64,000 bases of DNA from Sulfuriferula sp. AH1 (GTDB lineage: Bacteria; Pseudomonadota; Gammaproteobacteria; Burkholderiales; Sulfuriferulaceae). Position 1 is the stretch's first letter. Every line of letters starts with the position of its first letter. The stretch lies in assembly GCF_002162035.1 (NCBI RefSeq), contig NZ_CP021138.1:496001-560000 (forward strand), written 5' to 3'. Both the position numbers and the translations under genes were made by a program. This document shows positions 50,181-61,297 of the stretch, piece after piece. The notes beneath the pieces are model-generated. The model did not search any database, was not told the DNA's origin, and worked only from the letters and a program-made list of their open reading frames with translations.

Positions 50181-52079
50181 ATGAATAATATGTTCAAAAA
50201 TATTGCTATCTGGTTAGTGGTAGCGCTAGTGCTGATGACGGTGTTTAACCAGTTCAGCAACCGTCAGGTCGCGCAATCCCAAATGGATTATTCTCAATTC
50301 ATTGAGGAAGTCAAACAGGGCCAGATCGCCAAGGTCGTGGTTGAGAACCACGTCATCAAGGGCGTGAAAAATGACGGCAAGCGTTTTAGTACCTATGCGC
50401 CATCAGATCCATGGATGGTGTCGGATTTGCTTAAAAACGGCGTAGCGATCGAAGCCAAGCCCGAAGAAGAACCATCGTTCCTGATGAGCATATTCATTTC
50501 CTGGTTCCCGATGTTGCTGCTGATCGGCGTGTGGGTGTTTTTCATGCGGCAAATGCAGGGCGGGGGCAAGGGCGGCGCGTTTTCTTTCGGTAAAAGCAAG
50601 GCGCGCATGCTGGACGAGTCCACCAATCAGATTACTTTTGCCGATGTTGCCGGTTGCGATGAAGCCAAGGAAGAAGTGGCGGAACTGGTCGATTTTCTGC
50701 GCGATCCGTCGAAATTCCAGAAGCTGGGTGGCCGCGTACCGCGCGGCGTGCTGATGGCAGGTAGCCCGGGTACAGGTAAAACCCTGCTGGCCAAAGCGAT
50801 TGCTGGCGAAGCCAAAGTGCCATTTTTCAGCATTTCCGGTTCGGATTTCGTGGAAATGTTCGTCGGTGTAGGTGCGGCACGGGTGCGCGACATGTTCGAG
50901 CAGGCCAAGAAACATGCGCCATGCATCATCTTTATTGACGAAATCGATGCCGTAGGTCGGCAGCGTGGCGCCGGCATGGGCGGTGGCAATGATGAGCGTG
51001 AACAGACGCTGAATCAGTTGCTGGTCGAGATGGACGGTTTTGAAGGTTCGGCCGGGGTAATTGTGATTGCGGCTACCAACCGGCCAGACGTACTGGATCC
51101 CGCCTTGTTACGCCCGGGCCGTTTCGACCGTCAGGTGGTAGTGCCATTGCCGGACATCCGCGGTCGCGAGCAGATTTTGCTGGTGCACATGCGCAAGATC
51201 CCGAGTGCGCCGGATGTGCGTGCCGATATTCTGGCACGCGGCACGCCCGGTTTCTCGGGTGCGGATTTGGCCAACCTGGTAAATGAAGCCGCGCTGTTTG
51301 CTGCGCGCAGCAATAAGCGTCTGGTGGAAATGGATGATTTTGAGCGCGCCAAGGACAAAATCATGATGGGCGCGGAACGTAAAAACATGGTGATGCCGGA
51401 AGAAGAGCGGCGCAATACGGCGTACCACGAGTCCGGACACGCGGTAGTCGCCTACCTGCTGGACAAGACCGACCCGGTGCACAAGGTGACGATTATTCCG
51501 CGCGGACGGGCTTTGGGTCTGACCATGCAGTTGCCGACAGAAGATCGCTACAGCATGGATCGTTCGCAGTTGCTGCAGAATATTTCGGTGCTGTTTGGCG
51601 GCCGTATCGCCGAAGAGGTGTTCATGAATCACATGACCACCGGTGCTTCCAATGACTTTGAGCGTGCTACCGATATGGCGCGACGCATGGTCACGCAGTG
51701 GGGTATGTCGCCGGCTCTAGGCCCCATGGTTTACGGTGAGAATGAAGGCGAAGTGTTTCTGGGACGTAGCGTAACCACGCATAAAAACGTTTCCGAGGCG
51801 ACCATGCAAAAAGTGGATGCCGAGATCCGGCGGATTATCGATGAGCAATATACGCTTGCGCGTAAAATCCTCGAGGATAATCGGGATAAAGTTGAAGCGA
51901 TGGCCAAAGCCTTGCTGGAATGGGAAACGATCGACTCCGACCAGATCAAGGATATCATGGATGGCCTGGCGCCGCGTCCGCCCAAGCCGGTTGCGACCGG
52001 CTCGGTAACGCCGCCCCCACAAGGGGGCGCGCCGACGGCGACCGCAACGCCTACCGTCACGCCAACAGCCGGAGCGTAA
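50181..52079 (+). CDS. ftsH: ATP-dependent zinc metalloprotease FtsH
   Basis: 632 residues, a membrane-anchored AAA+ protease that degrades misfolded membrane proteins and short-lived regulators. There are two membrane segments (about residues 5-22 and 97-118) around a periplasmic loop. The AAA domain has Walker [32 protein letters not shown] and the SRH arginines. The zinc protease motif is HESGHAVVA. The tail is Pro/Thr/Ala-rich ([15 protein letters not shown]), longer than needed but common. A terminator follows. Confidence 0.98.
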   Translation: MNNMFKNIAIWLVVALVLMTVFNQFSNRQVAQSQMDYSQFIEEVKQGQIAKVVVENHVIKGVKNDGKRFSTYAPSDPWMVSDLLKNGVAIEAKPEEEPSFLMSIFISWFPMLLLIGVWVFFMRQMQGGGKGGAFSFGKSKARMLDESTNQITFADVAGCDEAKEEVAELVDFLRDPSKFQKLGGRVPRGVLMAGSPGTGKTLLAKAIAGEAKVPFFSISGSDFVEMFVGVGAARVRDMFEQAKKHAPCIIFIDEIDAVGRQRGAGMGGGNDEREQTLNQLLVEMDGFEGSAGVIVIAATNRPDVLDPALLRPGRFDRQVVVPLPDIRGREQILLVHMRKIPSAPDVRADILARGTPGFSGADLANLVNEAALFAARSNKRLVEMDDFERAKDKIMMGAERKNMVMPEEERRNTAYHESGHAVVAYLLDKTDPVHKVTIIPRGRALGLTMQLPTEDRYSMDRSQLLQNISVLFGGRIAEEVFMNHMTTGASNDFERATDMARRMVTQWGMSPALGPMVYGENEGEVFLGRSVTTHKNVSEATMQKVDAEIRRIIDEQYTLARKILEDNRDKVEAMAKALLEWETIDSDQIKDIMDGLAPRPPKPVATGSVTPPPQGGAPTATATPTVTPTAGA

Positions 52080-52096
52080 TAACAATCGTGTGCATG

Positions 52097-52124
52097 AGCC
52101 GGGGGAAACCCCGGCTTTTCTTTT
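52097..52124 (+). terminator. Rho-independent terminator after ftsH
   Basis: An 8-bp perfect stem AGCCGGGG/CCCCGGCT with a GAAA tetraloop and a T-rich tail. It separates ftsH from folP-glmM. Confidence 0.9.
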
Positions 52125-52154
52125 GTGTAGGATAAATAACCAGCGAGTCAGCGT

Positions 52155-52982
52155 ATGCAGGTAACTTGTGGCGACATGCGGCTGGATTTGAGCCGTCCGC
52201 GCATAATGGGGATAGTGAACGTCACTCCCGATTCGTTTTCAGATGGAGGCGAGCATGATACGCTGGCAGCGGCGGCGGATCATGCTCGTAAATTAATTGC
52301 GGAAGGCGCCGATATCATCGATATCGGCGGTGAATCCACCCGTCCGATGGCAGAAACGGTCAGTGTTGCCGAAGAGCTGGAGCGGGTGATTCCTCTGGTA
52401 GAGATATTGCGCGGGTGCGGTGCGATCATTTCCGTCGATACACGCAAGCCCGAAGTGATGCACGCGGCGATTCAGGCTGGCGCGCACATGATTAACGATG
52501 TGCAGGCATTGCAAGCCGAGGGCGCGTTGTCTATAGTGGCCCCTGCCGGGGTGGCGGTATGCGTCCTGCATATGCAGGGCGAACCGCAAAACATGCAGCG
52601 GCAGGCGAATTATAACGACGTGACAGAAACCGTTTACGAATTTCTGCAGCAGCGTATCGATGCACTACTGGCAGCAGGTGTGGCACGTGAGCGTATTATT
52701 ATCGACCCGGGCTTCGGCTTCGGCAAGCAGTTGCAACACAATTTGCAATTGTTGAAGCATCTGGCGGTGTTTACCGGGTTGAATTATCCGATCCTGGTCG
52801 GGATGTCGCGCAAATCGATGCTGGGTGCGCTTACTGGGCGTGCTGTGGGCGAGCGCGAGGCGGCAGGACTGGCGGCACATTTGTATGCAGTAAATCAGGG
52901 CGCGAATATAATCAGAGTGCATGATGTGGCGGCTTGCCGCGATGCATTAACGGTATGGCAAGCAATAAAGGGGACGCAATGA
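52155..52982 (+). CDS. folP: Dihydropteroate synthase
   Basis: 275 residues. It joins the pterin to p-aminobenzoate in folate synthesis. Motifs are [56 protein letters not shown] and a C-terminal [15 protein letters not shown] 52155 starts [19 protein letters not shown]. The stop overlaps the glmM start (ATGA), which is the usual folP-glmM arrangement. Confidence 0.97.
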   Translation: MQVTCGDMRLDLSRPRIMGIVNVTPDSFSDGGEHDTLAAAADHARKLIAEGADIIDIGGESTRPMAETVSVAEELERVIPLVEILRGCGAIISVDTRKPEVMHAAIQAGAHMINDVQALQAEGALSIVAPAGVAVCVLHMQGEPQNMQRQANYNDVTETVYEFLQQRIDALLAAGVARERIIIDPGFGFGKQLQHNLQLLKHLAVFTGLNYPILVGMSRKSMLGALTGRAVGEREAAGLAAHLYAVNQGANIIRVHDVAACRDALTVWQAIKGTQ

Positions 52983-54334
52983 GCAGGCAATATTTTGGTA
53001 CCGACGGTATTCGCGGCCGGGTAGGCGAAGCGCCGATTACGCCGGATTTTGTGATGCGGCTTGGTTACGCGGCGGGCAAGGTGCTGGCAAGCGATCGTAG
53101 CGCCCTGGCCCCCGGGGAAAATCCCGTGGTGCTGATCGGCAAGGACACGCGTATTTCAGGTTATATGCTGGAAGCCGCCTTGCAGGCAGGGTTATGTGCT
53201 GCCGGCGTGAATGTGCGACTGGTAGGGCCCATGCCAACGCCCGCCGTGGCTTACTTGACGCGTGCATTGCGATTGCAGGCGGGTGTGGTGATTTCGGCAT
53301 CGCATAATCCGTTTGAAGATAATGGCATCAAATTCTTTTCCGGCACCGGGCAGAAGCTGGCGGATGCGACCGAGCTGGCGATTGAAGCGCAGCTGTCCTT
53401 GCCTATGCAAACCATGGCATCACGCGAATTGGGCCGGGTAAAACGCATAGATGACGCTGCTGCGCGCTATATCGAATTCTGCAAGAGCAGTTTTCCGTTC
53501 GACCTTGATTTGCGCGGCTTGCGCATAGTGGTCGATTGCGCACAGGGGGCGACTTATCATGTGGCGCCCCCGGTATTGCACGAGCTGGGTGCGGAAGTGA
53601 TCCCTATCGGCAATCATCCGGATGGCACCAATATCAATCGCGAATGCGGTGCTACTTATACCTCGACTTTGAGTGCATCAGTGCGTCATCATCGCGCGGA
53701 TTTCGGGATTGCGCTTGACGGTGACGGCGATCGGGTAATGATGGCAGATAGTGATGGCAAGATATATAACGGTGATCAGCTGATTTATATCATTGCCAAG
53801 CATCGGCAGCACATGGGCAAGATGAAGGGCGGTGTGGTTGGTACGCTGATGACGAATCTGGGGATGGAGCATGCGCTGGCACGTCTGGAAATTCCTTTTG
53901 CCAGGGCAAAAGTAGGCGACCGGTATGTATTGGAGATGTTGGCCGAGCGCGGTTGGCAGCTCGGCGGAGAAGCTTCCGGGCACATTCTGTGTCTGGAGAA
54001 GCATACTACCGGGGATGGCATTATCGCCGCATTGCAAGTGTTGCGCGCCTTGCGTGAAGTCGGGATGTCGCTGGCGCAGTATACGGCAGACATGCAGCAA
54101 TATCCGCAAACCTTGTTGAACGTGCGCGTAACCGGCAATGTTGATTTGCAGCATGCGGCCATTCAGCAGGCGGTGCAGCAGGCCGAAGCGGCATTGGGCA
54201 ATACCGGACGTGTAGTATTGCGGGCATCGGGTACTGAACCATTGATACGGGTGATGGTGGAGAGCCAGTGTGCGGATCAATCAAAACATGAAGCGGAGCA
54301 CATTGCCAAGGCGGTGAGGCATTCGGCTGCATAA
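52979..54334 (+). CDS. glmM: Phosphoglucosamine mutase
   Basis: 451 residues. It turns glucosamine-6-phosphate into glucosamine-1-phosphate for UDP-GlcNAc synthesis. Motifs are [18 protein letters not shown] at the start, [15 protein letters not shown] with the phosphorylated Ser, [15 protein letters not shown] for Mg binding, and the substrate loop GGEASGHIL. The phosphate-binding C-terminus has [15 protein letters not shown]. The frame upstream (52934) belongs to folP; ATG 52979 overlaps the folP stop. Confidence 0.97.
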   Translation: MSRQYFGTDGIRGRVGEAPITPDFVMRLGYAAGKVLASDRSALAPGENPVVLIGKDTRISGYMLEAALQAGLCAAGVNVRLVGPMPTPAVAYLTRALRLQAGVVISASHNPFEDNGIKFFSGTGQKLADATELAIEAQLSLPMQTMASRELGRVKRIDDAAARYIEFCKSSFPFDLDLRGLRIVVDCAQGATYHVAPPVLHELGAEVIPIGNHPDGTNINRECGATYTSTLSASVRHHRADFGIALDGDGDRVMMADSDGKIYNGDQLIYIIAKHRQHMGKMKGGVVGTLMTNLGMEHALARLEIPFARAKVGDRYVLEMLAERGWQLGGEASGHILCLEKHTTGDGIIAALQVLRALREVGMSLAQYTADMQQYPQTLLNVRVTGNVDLQHAAIQQAVQQAEAALGNTGRVVLRASGTEPLIRVMVESQCADQSKHEAEHIAKAVRHSAA

Positions 54335-54390
54335 TCTGGCCCGGCAAGAAACAAAACCGGGGTTGCTGCCAGGGTGCGGAGACTGCTTAA

Positions 54391-54428
54391 TAAAAACGCG
54401 ATGTCCGGCAAGAAACATCGCGTTTTTA
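54391..54428. terminator. Bidirectional terminator between glmM and pstB
   Basis: TAAAAACGCGATGT pairs perfectly with ACATCGCGTTTTTA over a 10-base loop. The A/T tracts serve both strands, ending glmM on the plus strand and pstB on the minus strand. Confidence 0.9.
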
Positions 54429-54449
54429 TTTGGAGTCGGGGTGTGAAAA

Positions 54450-55223
54450 TTAACCGAATTTTCCGGTAATGTAATCTTCGGTTTCTTTCTTGCTGGGATT
54501 GGTGAATACCACGTCGGTTTTGCCAAATTCCACCATCTCGCCCAGATACATGTAGGCCGTAAAATCTGACACGCGGGCCGCCTGCTGCATGCTGTGCGTA
54601 ACGATGGTGATGGTGTAATCGGTTTTCAGTTCGTGGATGAGTTCCTCAATACGCGCTGTAGAAATCGGGTCTAGTGCCGATGCAGGTTCGTCCAGCAACA
54701 AAACCTCGGGTTTGACGGCGATGCCGCGTGCGATGCATAAGCGTTGTTGCTGACCGCCGGACAAGCTGTAGCCGCTCTGGTTGAGTTTGTCTTTTACTTC
54801 ATTCCACAGCGCGGCTTTTTTCAGTGCCCATTCGACCCGGTCATCCAGTTCCGAACGCGAAGGGCTGTCATACAGCTTGATGCCAAATGCGATATTGTCG
54901 TAGATGGACATGGGAAAGGGCGTCGGCTTCTGAAACACCATGCCTACACGTGCGCGGAGCTTATTCAGATCGGTGGATTTGTCGAGGATGTCATGGCCGT
55001 CGAGCATGATCTGGCCTTCGGCGCGTTGACCCGGATAAAGGTCATACATGCGATTGAGTGTGCGCAGTAGCGTTGACTTGCCGCAACCGGATGGCCCAAT
55101 GAAAGCGGTCACATGGTTACTCGGAATATCGAGATTGATATTTTTAAGCGCGTGATGCTTGCCGTAAAAGAAGTTCAGATTACGGAGGCTGATTTTTGCG
55201 TTGGTATCCATAGTTTTGCTCAT
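54450..55223 (-). CDS. pstB: Phosphate ABC transporter ATP-binding protein
   Basis: 257 residues. The cytoplasmic ATPase of the high-affinity phosphate importer. Walker A is [14 protein letters not shown], the Q-loop is [18 protein letters not shown], the signature is [18 protein letters not shown] and Walker B is [14 protein letters not shown]. It ends [20 protein letters not shown]. It follows pstA by 12 bases. No phoU follows; the next structure is the terminator shared with glmM. Confidence 0.98.
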   Translation of the reverse strand: MSKTMDTNAKISLRNLNFFYGKHHALKNINLDIPSNHVTAFIGPSGCGKSTLLRTLNRMYDLYPGQRAEGQIMLDGHDILDKSTDLNKLRARVGMVFQKPTPFPMSIYDNIAFGIKLYDSPSRSELDDRVEWALKKAALWNEVKDKLNQSGYSLSGGQQQRLCIARGIAVKPEVLLLDEPASALDPISTARIEELIHELKTDYTITIVTHSMQQAARVSDFTAYMYLGEMVEFGKTDVVFTNPSKKETEDYITGKFG

Positions 55224-55235
55224 GGTTTTGCGATT

Positions 55236-56081
55236 TTAGTAGGATGTTTTTTCTTGCCGGAACATGGCACGGGCCAGGATGCTCAGGCCTAACACGGTAC
55301 AGGTGATCAATAACGCGCCGGCCCAGGCCAGGTCATGCCAGTCATCGTAGGGGCTCATCGCCATCTGGAAGATGACGACGGGCAGGTTGGCTATCGGTGC
55401 ATTCATGTTCGTACTCCAGAACTGGTTGTTGAGTGCGGTAAACAGCAAGGGGGCCGTTTCGCCGCTGATACGCGCGATGGCCAGCAAAATACCCGTCATC
55501 ATGCCTGCCTTGGATGCGCGCCAGGTAATCATGGTGACGATCTTCCATTGGGGCGCACCTAATGCGGCCGCCGCTTCCCTCAGGGTGTTTGGCACCAGTT
55601 TCAGCATGTTTTCGGTAGTGCGGACCACGACCGGAATTACCAGCAATGCCAGTGCCAATGAGCCGGCCCAGCCAGAGAAATGCTTGCTGGTCATGACGTA
55701 GGTCGTATAGACAAACAGACCGATTACGATTGACGGCGCCGACAGTAAAATGTCGTTAATGAAACGGGTGACAGGTGCCAGCCATCCGCGCTGGCCGAAT
55801 TCTGCCAGATAAGTACCTGCCAGGATGCCGATGGGCGTGCCGATCATTGTGCCTATCATGGACATCAGGAAGCTGCCGGCAATGGCGTTCAGTAACCCAC
55901 CTTGACTGCCGGGGGGCGGCGTGTTCTTGGTGAACATGTCCATGCTCACGCCATGCAGGCCGTAACTTAAAAGGGTCCATAAAATCCAGCCCAAAGCCAT
56001 CAGCCCTAGCAGCATGGACATAGCGGCGATAAGCAAATTGAACTGGTTGATCAGGCGGCGACGATTATAAATGGATAACAT
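55236..56081 (-). CDS. pstA: Phosphate ABC transporter permease PstA
   Basis: 281 residues with six membrane segments. It is one of two inner-membrane channel subunits for phosphate uptake. The EAA-type loop [20 protein letters not shown], which couples to PstB, is visible. The N-terminus has a positively charged stretch ([11 protein letters not shown]) before the first membrane segment. It lies 5 bases after pstC. Confidence 0.96.
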   Translation of the reverse strand: MLSIYNRRRLINQFNLLIAAMSMLLGLMALGWILWTLLSYGLHGVSMDMFTKNTPPPGSQGGLLNAIAGSFLMSMIGTMIGTPIGILAGTYLAEFGQRGWLAPVTRFINDILLSAPSIVIGLFVYTTYVMTSKHFSGWAGSLALALLVIPVVVRTTENMLKLVPNTLREAAAALGAPQWKIVTMITWRASKAGMMTGILLAIARISGETAPLLFTALNNQFWSTNMNAPIANLPVVIFQMAMSPYDDWHDLAWAGALLITCTVLGLSILARAMFRQEKTSY

Positions 56082-56086
56082 ATTTC

Positions 56087-57049
56087 CTAGCCCTTTTTGC
56101 CTTCCTGTTTGCTCAGCTGGAGCAGCAGTAGCTTGGAGATGGTTAAAACAACGAAGGTGATGAAGAACAGGATCAGACCCAGTTCGATCAGCGAGGAGGT
56201 GTACAGGACCCCGTCAGCTTCGGTAAATTCGTTGGCCAGCGCCGACGATATGCTGTTGCCCGGCATCATCAGGGATTTGCTCAACTGGTGTGCGTTACCG
56301 ATGACAAAGGTTACCGCCATGGTTTCACCTAAGGCACGGCCAAGACCCAGCATGATACTGCCTACTACGCCAATTTTGGTATAGGGCAGAACGACATAGC
56401 GCACGACTTCCCATGTGGTGGCACCAAGGCCGTAGGCAGACTCCTTCAATAACGGCGGCACGATTTCAAACACGTCGCGCATTACCGAGGCTATGAACGG
56501 GATTACCATGATGGCCAGTATGAGCCCTGCGGTTAACATGCCTATCCCCATCGGGACGCCCTGGAACAAGAAACCGAAAACGGGCAGCGGGCCTAATGTG
56601 TCGATTAACCAGGGCTGCACATGTTCTGCGAACATGGGGGCGAATACGAACAGGCCCCACATGCCATAAATGATGCTGGGGATGCCCGCGAGCAGTTCGA
56701 TAGCGATGCCCAGAGGGCGTTTAAGCCAGTTCGGAGAAAGTTCAGTCAGGAACAGAGCGATGCCGAAGCTGATTGGCACGCCTATCAGCAGTGCGATAAT
56801 CGAGGTTGCGATAGTGCCGGTTATGGGCACCAGGGCGCCAAATTTGTCTGTTACCGGGTTCCAGTCATCGCTGGTCAGGAATCCGAAGCCGAAGGCCTTG
56901 ATGGACGGCATGCTGCCGACTATCAGTGAAATAATGATGCTTAACAGTAATGCCAGGACAATAAAAGCAAACAGGCGTGTCGCATTGCGAAACAGCGCGT
57001 CTTCTATAATAAAACGTTTGGTACGGCGATCAGATATTGATTTATTCAT
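56087..57049 (-). CDS. pstC: Phosphate ABC transporter permease PstC
   Basis: 320 residues with six membrane segments and the EAA loop [20 protein letters not shown]. It pairs with Pst[21 protein letters not shown] in the first periplasmic loop is a family hallmark. It is separated from pstS by 89 bases that contain a strong hairpin. Confidence 0.96.
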   Translation of the reverse strand: MNKSISDRRTKRFIIEDALFRNATRLFAFIVLALLLSIIISLIVGSMPSIKAFGFGFLTSDDWNPVTDKFGALVPITGTIATSIIALLIGVPISFGIALFLTELSPNWLKRPLGIAIELLAGIPSIIYGMWGLFVFAPMFAEHVQPWLIDTLGPLPVFGFLFQGVPMGIGMLTAGLILAIMVIPFIASVMRDVFEIVPPLLKESAYGLGATTWEVVRYVVLPYTKIGVVGSIMLGLGRALGETMAVTFVIGNAHQLSKSLMMPGNSISSALANEFTEADGVLYTSSLIELGLILFFITFVVLTISKLLLLQLSKQEGKKG

Positions 57050-57068
57050 AGCGTAGTATGCATTGCAA

Positions 57069-57100
57069 GACTAAGGGGGAGATTGCGCTCCCCCTTAGTC
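57069..57100 (-). terminator. Stem-loop between pstS and pstC
   Basis: A perfect 13-bp stem GACTAAGGGGGAG/CTCCCCCTTAGTC with loop ATTGCG lies 38 bases past the pstS stop. No T run follows on the minus strand, so it more likely protects the pstS mRNA 3' end and lowers pstCAB expression than stops all transcription. Confidence 0.75.
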
Positions 57101-57138
57101 TGGTTTGGTTACAAAAACACAGCCAACTTATGCAAATT

Positions 57139-58185
57139 TTACCAAACTGCTTTACCGCTAGTATCTTTTATCTCGTTCTTCCAAGATTTGGCAATAAGTT
57201 TGACCAGGCTGTCAGGCAGAGGAACATAATCCAGATCAGACGCCATTTTATCGCCGTTTGCGTAAGACCAGTCAAAGAATTTTAAAACTTCTTTGGCATT
57301 GGCCGGTTTCTCCTGCGCTTTGTGCATCAGAATGAAGGTGGCGCCAGTGATTGGCCAGCTCATTTTGCCAGGTTCGTCAGTCAGGATTTCGTAGAAGCCG
57401 GGAGCGTGCTCCCAGTCTGCGCCAGCAGCTGCGGATTGGAATGTGGTGTCATCAGGGGCTACAAAATGGCCTTCCTTGTTTTGCATCAGGGTGTAGGTCA
57501 TTTTGTTTTGTTTGGCATAAGCGTATTCAACATAGCCGATGGAGCCCTTGATGCGTTGTACAAAGGAAGCTACGCCTTCGTTACCTTTGCCGCCTACACC
57601 GGCTGGCCATGCCACGGAAGTGTCGTTACCCACTTTTTCTTTCCATTCGGGGCTGACTTTGGCCAGGTAGTTGGTGAAAATGAAAGTGGTGCCGGAACCG
57701 TCCGAACGATGCACAACTGTGATCGGGGTGGCTGGCAATTTAACGGTCTTGTTTAAAGCTGCAATTGCCGGGTCGTTCCAGGTCAGGATCTTGCCCATAT
57801 AAATTTCAGCCAGTACTTTACCGGTCAGGTGGATTTGGCCAGGTGCAATGCCTTCCACGTTCATGACTGGAACAACGCCGCCGATAACGGTCGGGAATTG
57901 CATTAAGCCGCCTTTTGCCAGCACATCGGCCTTCAAGGGCATGTCGGAAGCGCCGAAATCAACGGTTTTTGCATTGATCTGCTTGATGCCGCCGCCGGAA
58001 CCGATCGACTGGTAATTCAGGCTAACGCCGGATTTGGCTTTGTAAGCTTCCGCCCATTTGGCATAGATAGGATAAGGGAATGTTGCGCCGGCACCAGTGA
58101 TTTCGGCGGCTTGGCTATTAGCGGCAAAAGCCCAGCCAGCGCTGAGCAATAATATGGTAGCGAGATTGCGGGTTGTAGTTTGCAT
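57139..58185 (-). CDS. pstS: Periplasmic phosphate-binding protein PstS
   Basis: 348 residues with a signal peptide (MQTTTRNLATILLLSAGWAF, cleavage after SQA). The mature start AEITGAGATFPYPIYAKWAE is typical. Phosphate-binding signatures are YQSIGSGGGIKQI, DFGASDMPLK and HRSDGSGTTFIFTNYL. It captures phosphate for PstCAB. GGAG lies ahead of ATG 58185. A Pho-box-like site lies about 105 bases upstream. Confidence 0.97.
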   Translation of the reverse strand: MQTTTRNLATILLLSAGWAFAANSQAAEITGAGATFPYPIYAKWAEAYKAKSGVSLNYQSIGSGGGIKQINAKTVDFGASDMPLKADVLAKGGLMQFPTVIGGVVPVMNVEGIAPGQIHLTGKVLAEIYMGKILTWNDPAIAALNKTVKLPATPITVVHRSDGSGTTFIFTNYLAKVSPEWKEKVGNDTSVAWPAGVGGKGNEGVASFVQRIKGSIGYVEYAYAKQNKMTYTLMQNKEGHFVAPDDTTFQSAAAGADWEHAPGFYEILTDEPGKMSWPITGATFILMHKAQEKPANAKEVLKFFDWSYANGDKMASDLDYVPLPDSLVKLIAKSWKNEIKDTSGKAVW

Positions 58186-58291
58186 GTGCTTTGTATCTCC
58201 GTATAGATAAAAATTGAATCAGAACAAAAAGCAATATGGTTAAAGTGTTTGCTGTTTGCTGTTCACATACTACCGGCCCAATATTACATAA

Positions 58292-58310
58292 TTGTGACAA
58301 AATGGTTAAG
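58292..58310 (-). promoter_or_regulatory. Pho-box-like site upstream of pstS
   Basis: On the minus strand the sequence CTTAACCATTTTGTCACAA has one good PhoB half-site (TTGTCACAAT) preceded at the right distance by a weaker one. It fits PhoB activation under phosphate starvation. Confidence 0.5.
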
Positions 58311-58400
58311 CGTCTTACACGGGCTTGCAAATTTTGTAAGGATTGACCAAACGTGGGTGTTGTGTGTACTATCTAGGGTTTTAGAAGGTGGGGTTGAGCA

Positions 58401-59156
58401 ATGCGGCAAAAGTTAGTCGCCGGTAATTGGAAAATGCACGGCAGCCTGGATGAAAATCAGGCGTTACTCAATGAGTTGCGTATTGCATTGGCTGATATGC
58501 GTAATATGGCTTGCGCTGTGTGTGTTCCTTCTCCCTATCTTGCTCAAACTCAAAGCGTGTTGGCCGATTCGCCAATTGGCTGGGGCGCTCAGAACATGAG
58601 CGAATATGCCAAAGGCGCTTATACGGGCGAGGTATCGGCATCGATGTTGCTGGATTTCGGATGTCACTATGTGATTATCGGACATTCGGAACGTCGGGCG
58701 CTGTATGGCGAAACCGATCAGGTTGTAGCGGCAAAATTTGCGGCGGCAATCAAGGCGGGTCTGACGCCTATCCTGTGTGTCGGCGAAACGCTTGCCGAAC
58801 GCGAAGCGGATATGGCCGAGTCGGTAATAGCGCGTCAACTCGATGCGGTGCTGGCGGTTTCGGGCATGGCTGGTATGGCGCAGGCCGTGATAGCGTATGA
58901 GCCGGTTTGGGCTATAGGCACAGGAAAAACGGCAAGCCCGGCACAGGCGCAAGCCGTGCATGCGTTCATACGGCAGAAACTAGCCGTGCAGGATGCGGAT
59001 ATTGCTGAACGTTTGGTGATTCAGTATGGTGGCAGCGTTAAAGCCGCCAATGCGGCGGAATTGTTTTCTCAACCAGACATTGATGGCGGGTTGATTGGTG
59101 GGGCATCGTTAGTGGCGGATGAATTTGTTGCTATTTGCAAAGCTGCGCAATCTTAA
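58401..59156 (+). CDS. tpiA: Triosephosphate isomerase
   Basis: 251 residues. It interconverts dihydroxyacetone phosphate and glyceraldehyde-3-phosphate in glycolysis. Motifs are KLVAGNWKMHGS, VIIGHSERRALYGETD (catalytic His), VIAYEPVWAIGTGKTASPAQ (catalytic Glu and flexible loop) and QYGGSVKAANAAELF. It is followed by secG, as usual in this group. Confidence 0.98.
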   Translation: MRQKLVAGNWKMHGSLDENQALLNELRIALADMRNMACAVCVPSPYLAQTQSVLADSPIGWGAQNMSEYAKGAYTGEVSASMLLDFGCHYVIIGHSERRALYGETDQVVAAKFAAAIKAGLTPILCVGETLAEREADMAESVIARQLDAVLAVSGMAGMAQAVIAYEPVWAIGTGKTASPAQAQAVHAFIRQKLAVQDADIAERLVIQYGGSVKAANAAELFSQPDIDGGLIGGASLVADEFVAICKAAQS

Positions 59157-59181
59157 GCAATTTGGTTTAAAGGATTAAGAT

Positions 59182-59559
59182 TTGGAAACGATAATTTGGA
59201 TTTTGCATTTGCTGGCTGCGGTTTCGGTCATTGTGCTGGTGCTTTTGCAGCAGGGCAAGGGCGCCGACATGGGGGCTTCGTTTGGTAGCGGAGCGTCCGG
59301 CAGTTTGTTCGGTTCAACCGGATCGGCAAATTTTTTGAGCCGCACGACAGCTGTGCTGGCAGCAACTTTTTTTATGACCAGTTTGGTGCTGACTTATTTT
59401 TCAGGCCACCAAACCAAGTCAATTGGCGTCATGCAAGCGCAACAAAAATTGCAGACAGTTAAGCCTGTGGCACCGGCTGGTACAACCATGCCAGCAGCGC
59501 CGACAGGCCAAGCAGTTCCAGGTAACGCCGGGTCAAAAGCCGGGGAAATTCCCAAGTAA
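59182..59559 (+). CDS. secG: Preprotein translocase subunit SecG
   Basis: 125 residues, starting at TTG 59182 with AAAGGA upstream. It has two membrane segments (IIWILHLLAAVSVIVLVLLQ and TTAVLAATFFMTSLVLTYF) around the conserved QGKGADMGASFGSGASGSLF loop. A Pro/Ala/Gly-rich C-terminal tail is longer than in E. coli. It assists SecYEG protein export. Confidence 0.95.
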   Translation: METIIWILHLLAAVSVIVLVLLQQGKGADMGASFGSGASGSLFGSTGSANFLSRTTAVLAATFFMTSLVLTYFSGHQTKSIGVMQAQQKLQTVKPVAPAGTTMPAAPTGQAVPGNAGSKAGEIPK

Positions 59560-59607
59560 GCGGGATGTGTTACCGTGGGGCGGATTATCGATCCGTCCTG
59601 TCAATCG

Positions 59608-59693
59608 GCCGACGTGGTGAAATTGGTAGACACGCTATCTTGAGGGGGTAGTGGCGTAAAGCTGTGCGAGTTCGAGTCTCGCCGTCGGCACCA
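59608..59693 (+). tRNA. tRNA-Leu (anticodon GAG)
   Basis: An 86-nt class II tRNA with acceptor GCCGACG/CGTCGGC, anticodon loop CTTGAGG, long variable arm, T-loop GTTCGAGTC and encoded CCA. It lies between secG and nuoA, a common arrangement in Betaproteobacteria. Confidence 0.97.
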
Positions 59694-59737
59694 TTAGATT
59701 TTCGAATAGGCACGACGTTGCTGCTTATCGTAATCAA

Positions 59738-59767
59738 TTGATTGTTATGAATAAATTGGTGTATTCT
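59738..59767 (+). promoter_or_regulatory. Possible nuo operon promoter
   Basis: TTGATT (59738-59743) and TATTCT (59762-59767) are 18 bp apart, 88 bases before nuoA. A second weak candidate (TTGACG...TTAAAC) follows near 59787. Confidence 0.4.
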
Positions 59768-59854
59768 GGCAATCTTTTTTTAAGCTTGACGCGGTGCTTT
59801 TAGGGCAATTAAACTGAGAGGCTGTGTGCCTGTAAATGGCTTGGGGGCGTATCC

Positions 59855-60211
59855 ATGCTTGAAAATTATTTTCCTGTGTTGTTGTTTGTCTTGGTGGGTT
59901 TGGCGGTAGGTGTAGGCCCCATGTTGATGGGCTGGTTGCTGGCGCCTAATCACCCCGATAGTGAAAAGCTCTCGCCGTATGAATGCGGTTTCGAAGCCTT
60001 TGAGGATGCGCGCATGCGATTTGACGTGCGTTATTATCTGGTTGCCATTCTGTTTATCCTGTTCGATCTGGAAATTGCGTTCCTGTTTCCCTGGGCGATC
60101 GTGCTGGAAAAAATCGGTTTGTTCGGCTATTTAGCCATGGTGCTGTTTTTGGCTATTCTCGTGGTCGGTTTTGTTTATGAGTGGATGAAAGGAGCGCTGG
60201 AATGGGAATAG
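59855..60211 (+). CDS. nuoA: NADH-quinone oxidoreductase subunit A
   Basis: 118 residues with three membrane segments. A membrane subunit of respiratory complex [21 protein letters not shown] is the conserved loop, followed by [17 protein letters not shown]. Its stop overlaps the nuoB start by ten bases. It is the first of the nuo genes. Confidence 0.96.
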   Translation: MLENYFPVLLFVLVGLAVGVGPMLMGWLLAPNHPDSEKLSPYECGFEAFEDARMRFDVRYYLVAILFILFDLEIAFLFPWAIVLEKIGLFGYLAMVLFLAILVVGFVYEWMKGALEWE

Positions 60212-60678
60212 AAGGCGTTTTGGAACAGGGCTTCGTAACCACGACAGCGGATAAGTTAATAAACTGGACCCGCACCGGATCGCTGTGGCCCATGACTTTC
60301 GGCTTGGCATGCTGTGCTGTGGAAATGATGCAGGCAGGTGCTTCGCGGTATGACCTCGATCGTTTTGGCGTGGTGTTCCGCCCTAGTCCGCGCCAGTCTG
60401 ACGTGATGATTGTGGCGGGAACGCTATGCAACAAGATGGCACCTGCTCTGCGCAAGGTGTATGACCAGATGGCTGAGCCACGCTGGGTGATTTCCATGGG
60501 GTCGTGTGCGAACGGCGGCGGCTATTACCACTATTCCTATTCGGTGGTGCGCGGTTGCGACCGCATTGTGCCGGTTGACATTTATGTGCCCGGTTGCCCG
60601 CCCACGGCTGAGGCGCTGCTGTACGGCATTATTCAGTTACAAAACAAGATCAAGCGCACAAATACTATTGCGCGTTAA
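60202..60678 (+). CDS. nuoB: NADH-quinone oxidoreductase subunit B
   Basis: 158 residues from ATG 60202. It binds the N2 Fe-S cluster of complex I near the quinone site. Cluster ligands are seen in [21 protein letters not shown] and [13 protein letters not shown]. It overlaps the end of nuoA; the ORF is open upstream, but the family start is [15 protein letters not shown]. Confidence 0.97.
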   Translation: MGIEGVLEQGFVTTTADKLINWTRTGSLWPMTFGLACCAVEMMQAGASRYDLDRFGVVFRPSPRQSDVMIVAGTLCNKMAPALRKVYDQMAEPRWVISMGSCANGGGYYHYSYSVVRGCDRIVPVDIYVPGCPPTAEALLYGIIQLQNKIKRTNTIAR

Positions 60679-60697
60679 TGATTAAAAGCGAGTTGCT

Positions 60698-61297
60698 ATG
60701 AATCCATCATTAGAGAGCCTGTCTGTTTCCTTGCTGACTACGCTGGGTACTAAAATAGTGCGCCAGATAGAGGCGTTGGATGAATTGACAATAGAGGTGC
60801 GGGCGGCTGATTTGCGCGATGTGATGCTGGTACTGCGTGACCATGCCGGATTGCGTTTTGAGCAATTAACCGACTTGTGCGGCATGGATTACTCCGATTA
60901 CCGTGAAGGCGCGTGGGAAGGTGCTCGTTTTGCAGTGGTTTATCACCTGCTGTCGCTGGCCAAGAATCGTCGTCTGCGCATACGCGTGTTTGCGAATGAA
61001 GATGAATTTCCAGTGCTCGAAAGCATGGTGGACGTGTGGCCGTCAGCAAACTGGTTTGAGCGTGAAGCGTTTGATTTGTTCGGTATCGTGTTTGACGGAC
61101 ACCCGGATTTGCGCCGCATTCTGACCGACTACGGTTTTGTGGGCTATCCGTTCCGCAAGGATTTCCCGATCTCGGGTAACGTGGAAATGCGTTATGACCC
61201 GGATCAGCAGCGTGTCATTTATCAGCCTGTGAGTATCGATCCGCGAGAGATTACGCCGCGCATCGTCCGCGAGGAAAATTATGGAGAGTTTGCATAA
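60698..61297 (+). CDS. nuoC: NADH-quinone oxidoreductase subunit C
   Basis: 199 residues, the 30-kDa hydrophilic subunit of complex I. The signature ERETYDLFGI-type segment reads [20 protein letters not shown], followed by [19 protein letters not shown]. Its stop overlaps the nuoD start. The gene is separate from nuoD, not fused as in E. coli. Confidence 0.96.
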   Translation: MNPSLESLSVSLLTTLGTKIVRQIEALDELTIEVRAADLRDVMLVLRDHAGLRFEQLTDLCGMDYSDYREGAWEGARFAVVYHLLSLAKNRRLRIRVFANEDEFPVLESMVDVWPSANWFEREAFDLFGIVFDGHPDLRRILTDYGFVGYPFRKDFPISGNVEMRYDPDQQRVIYQPVSIDPREITPRIVREENYGEFA

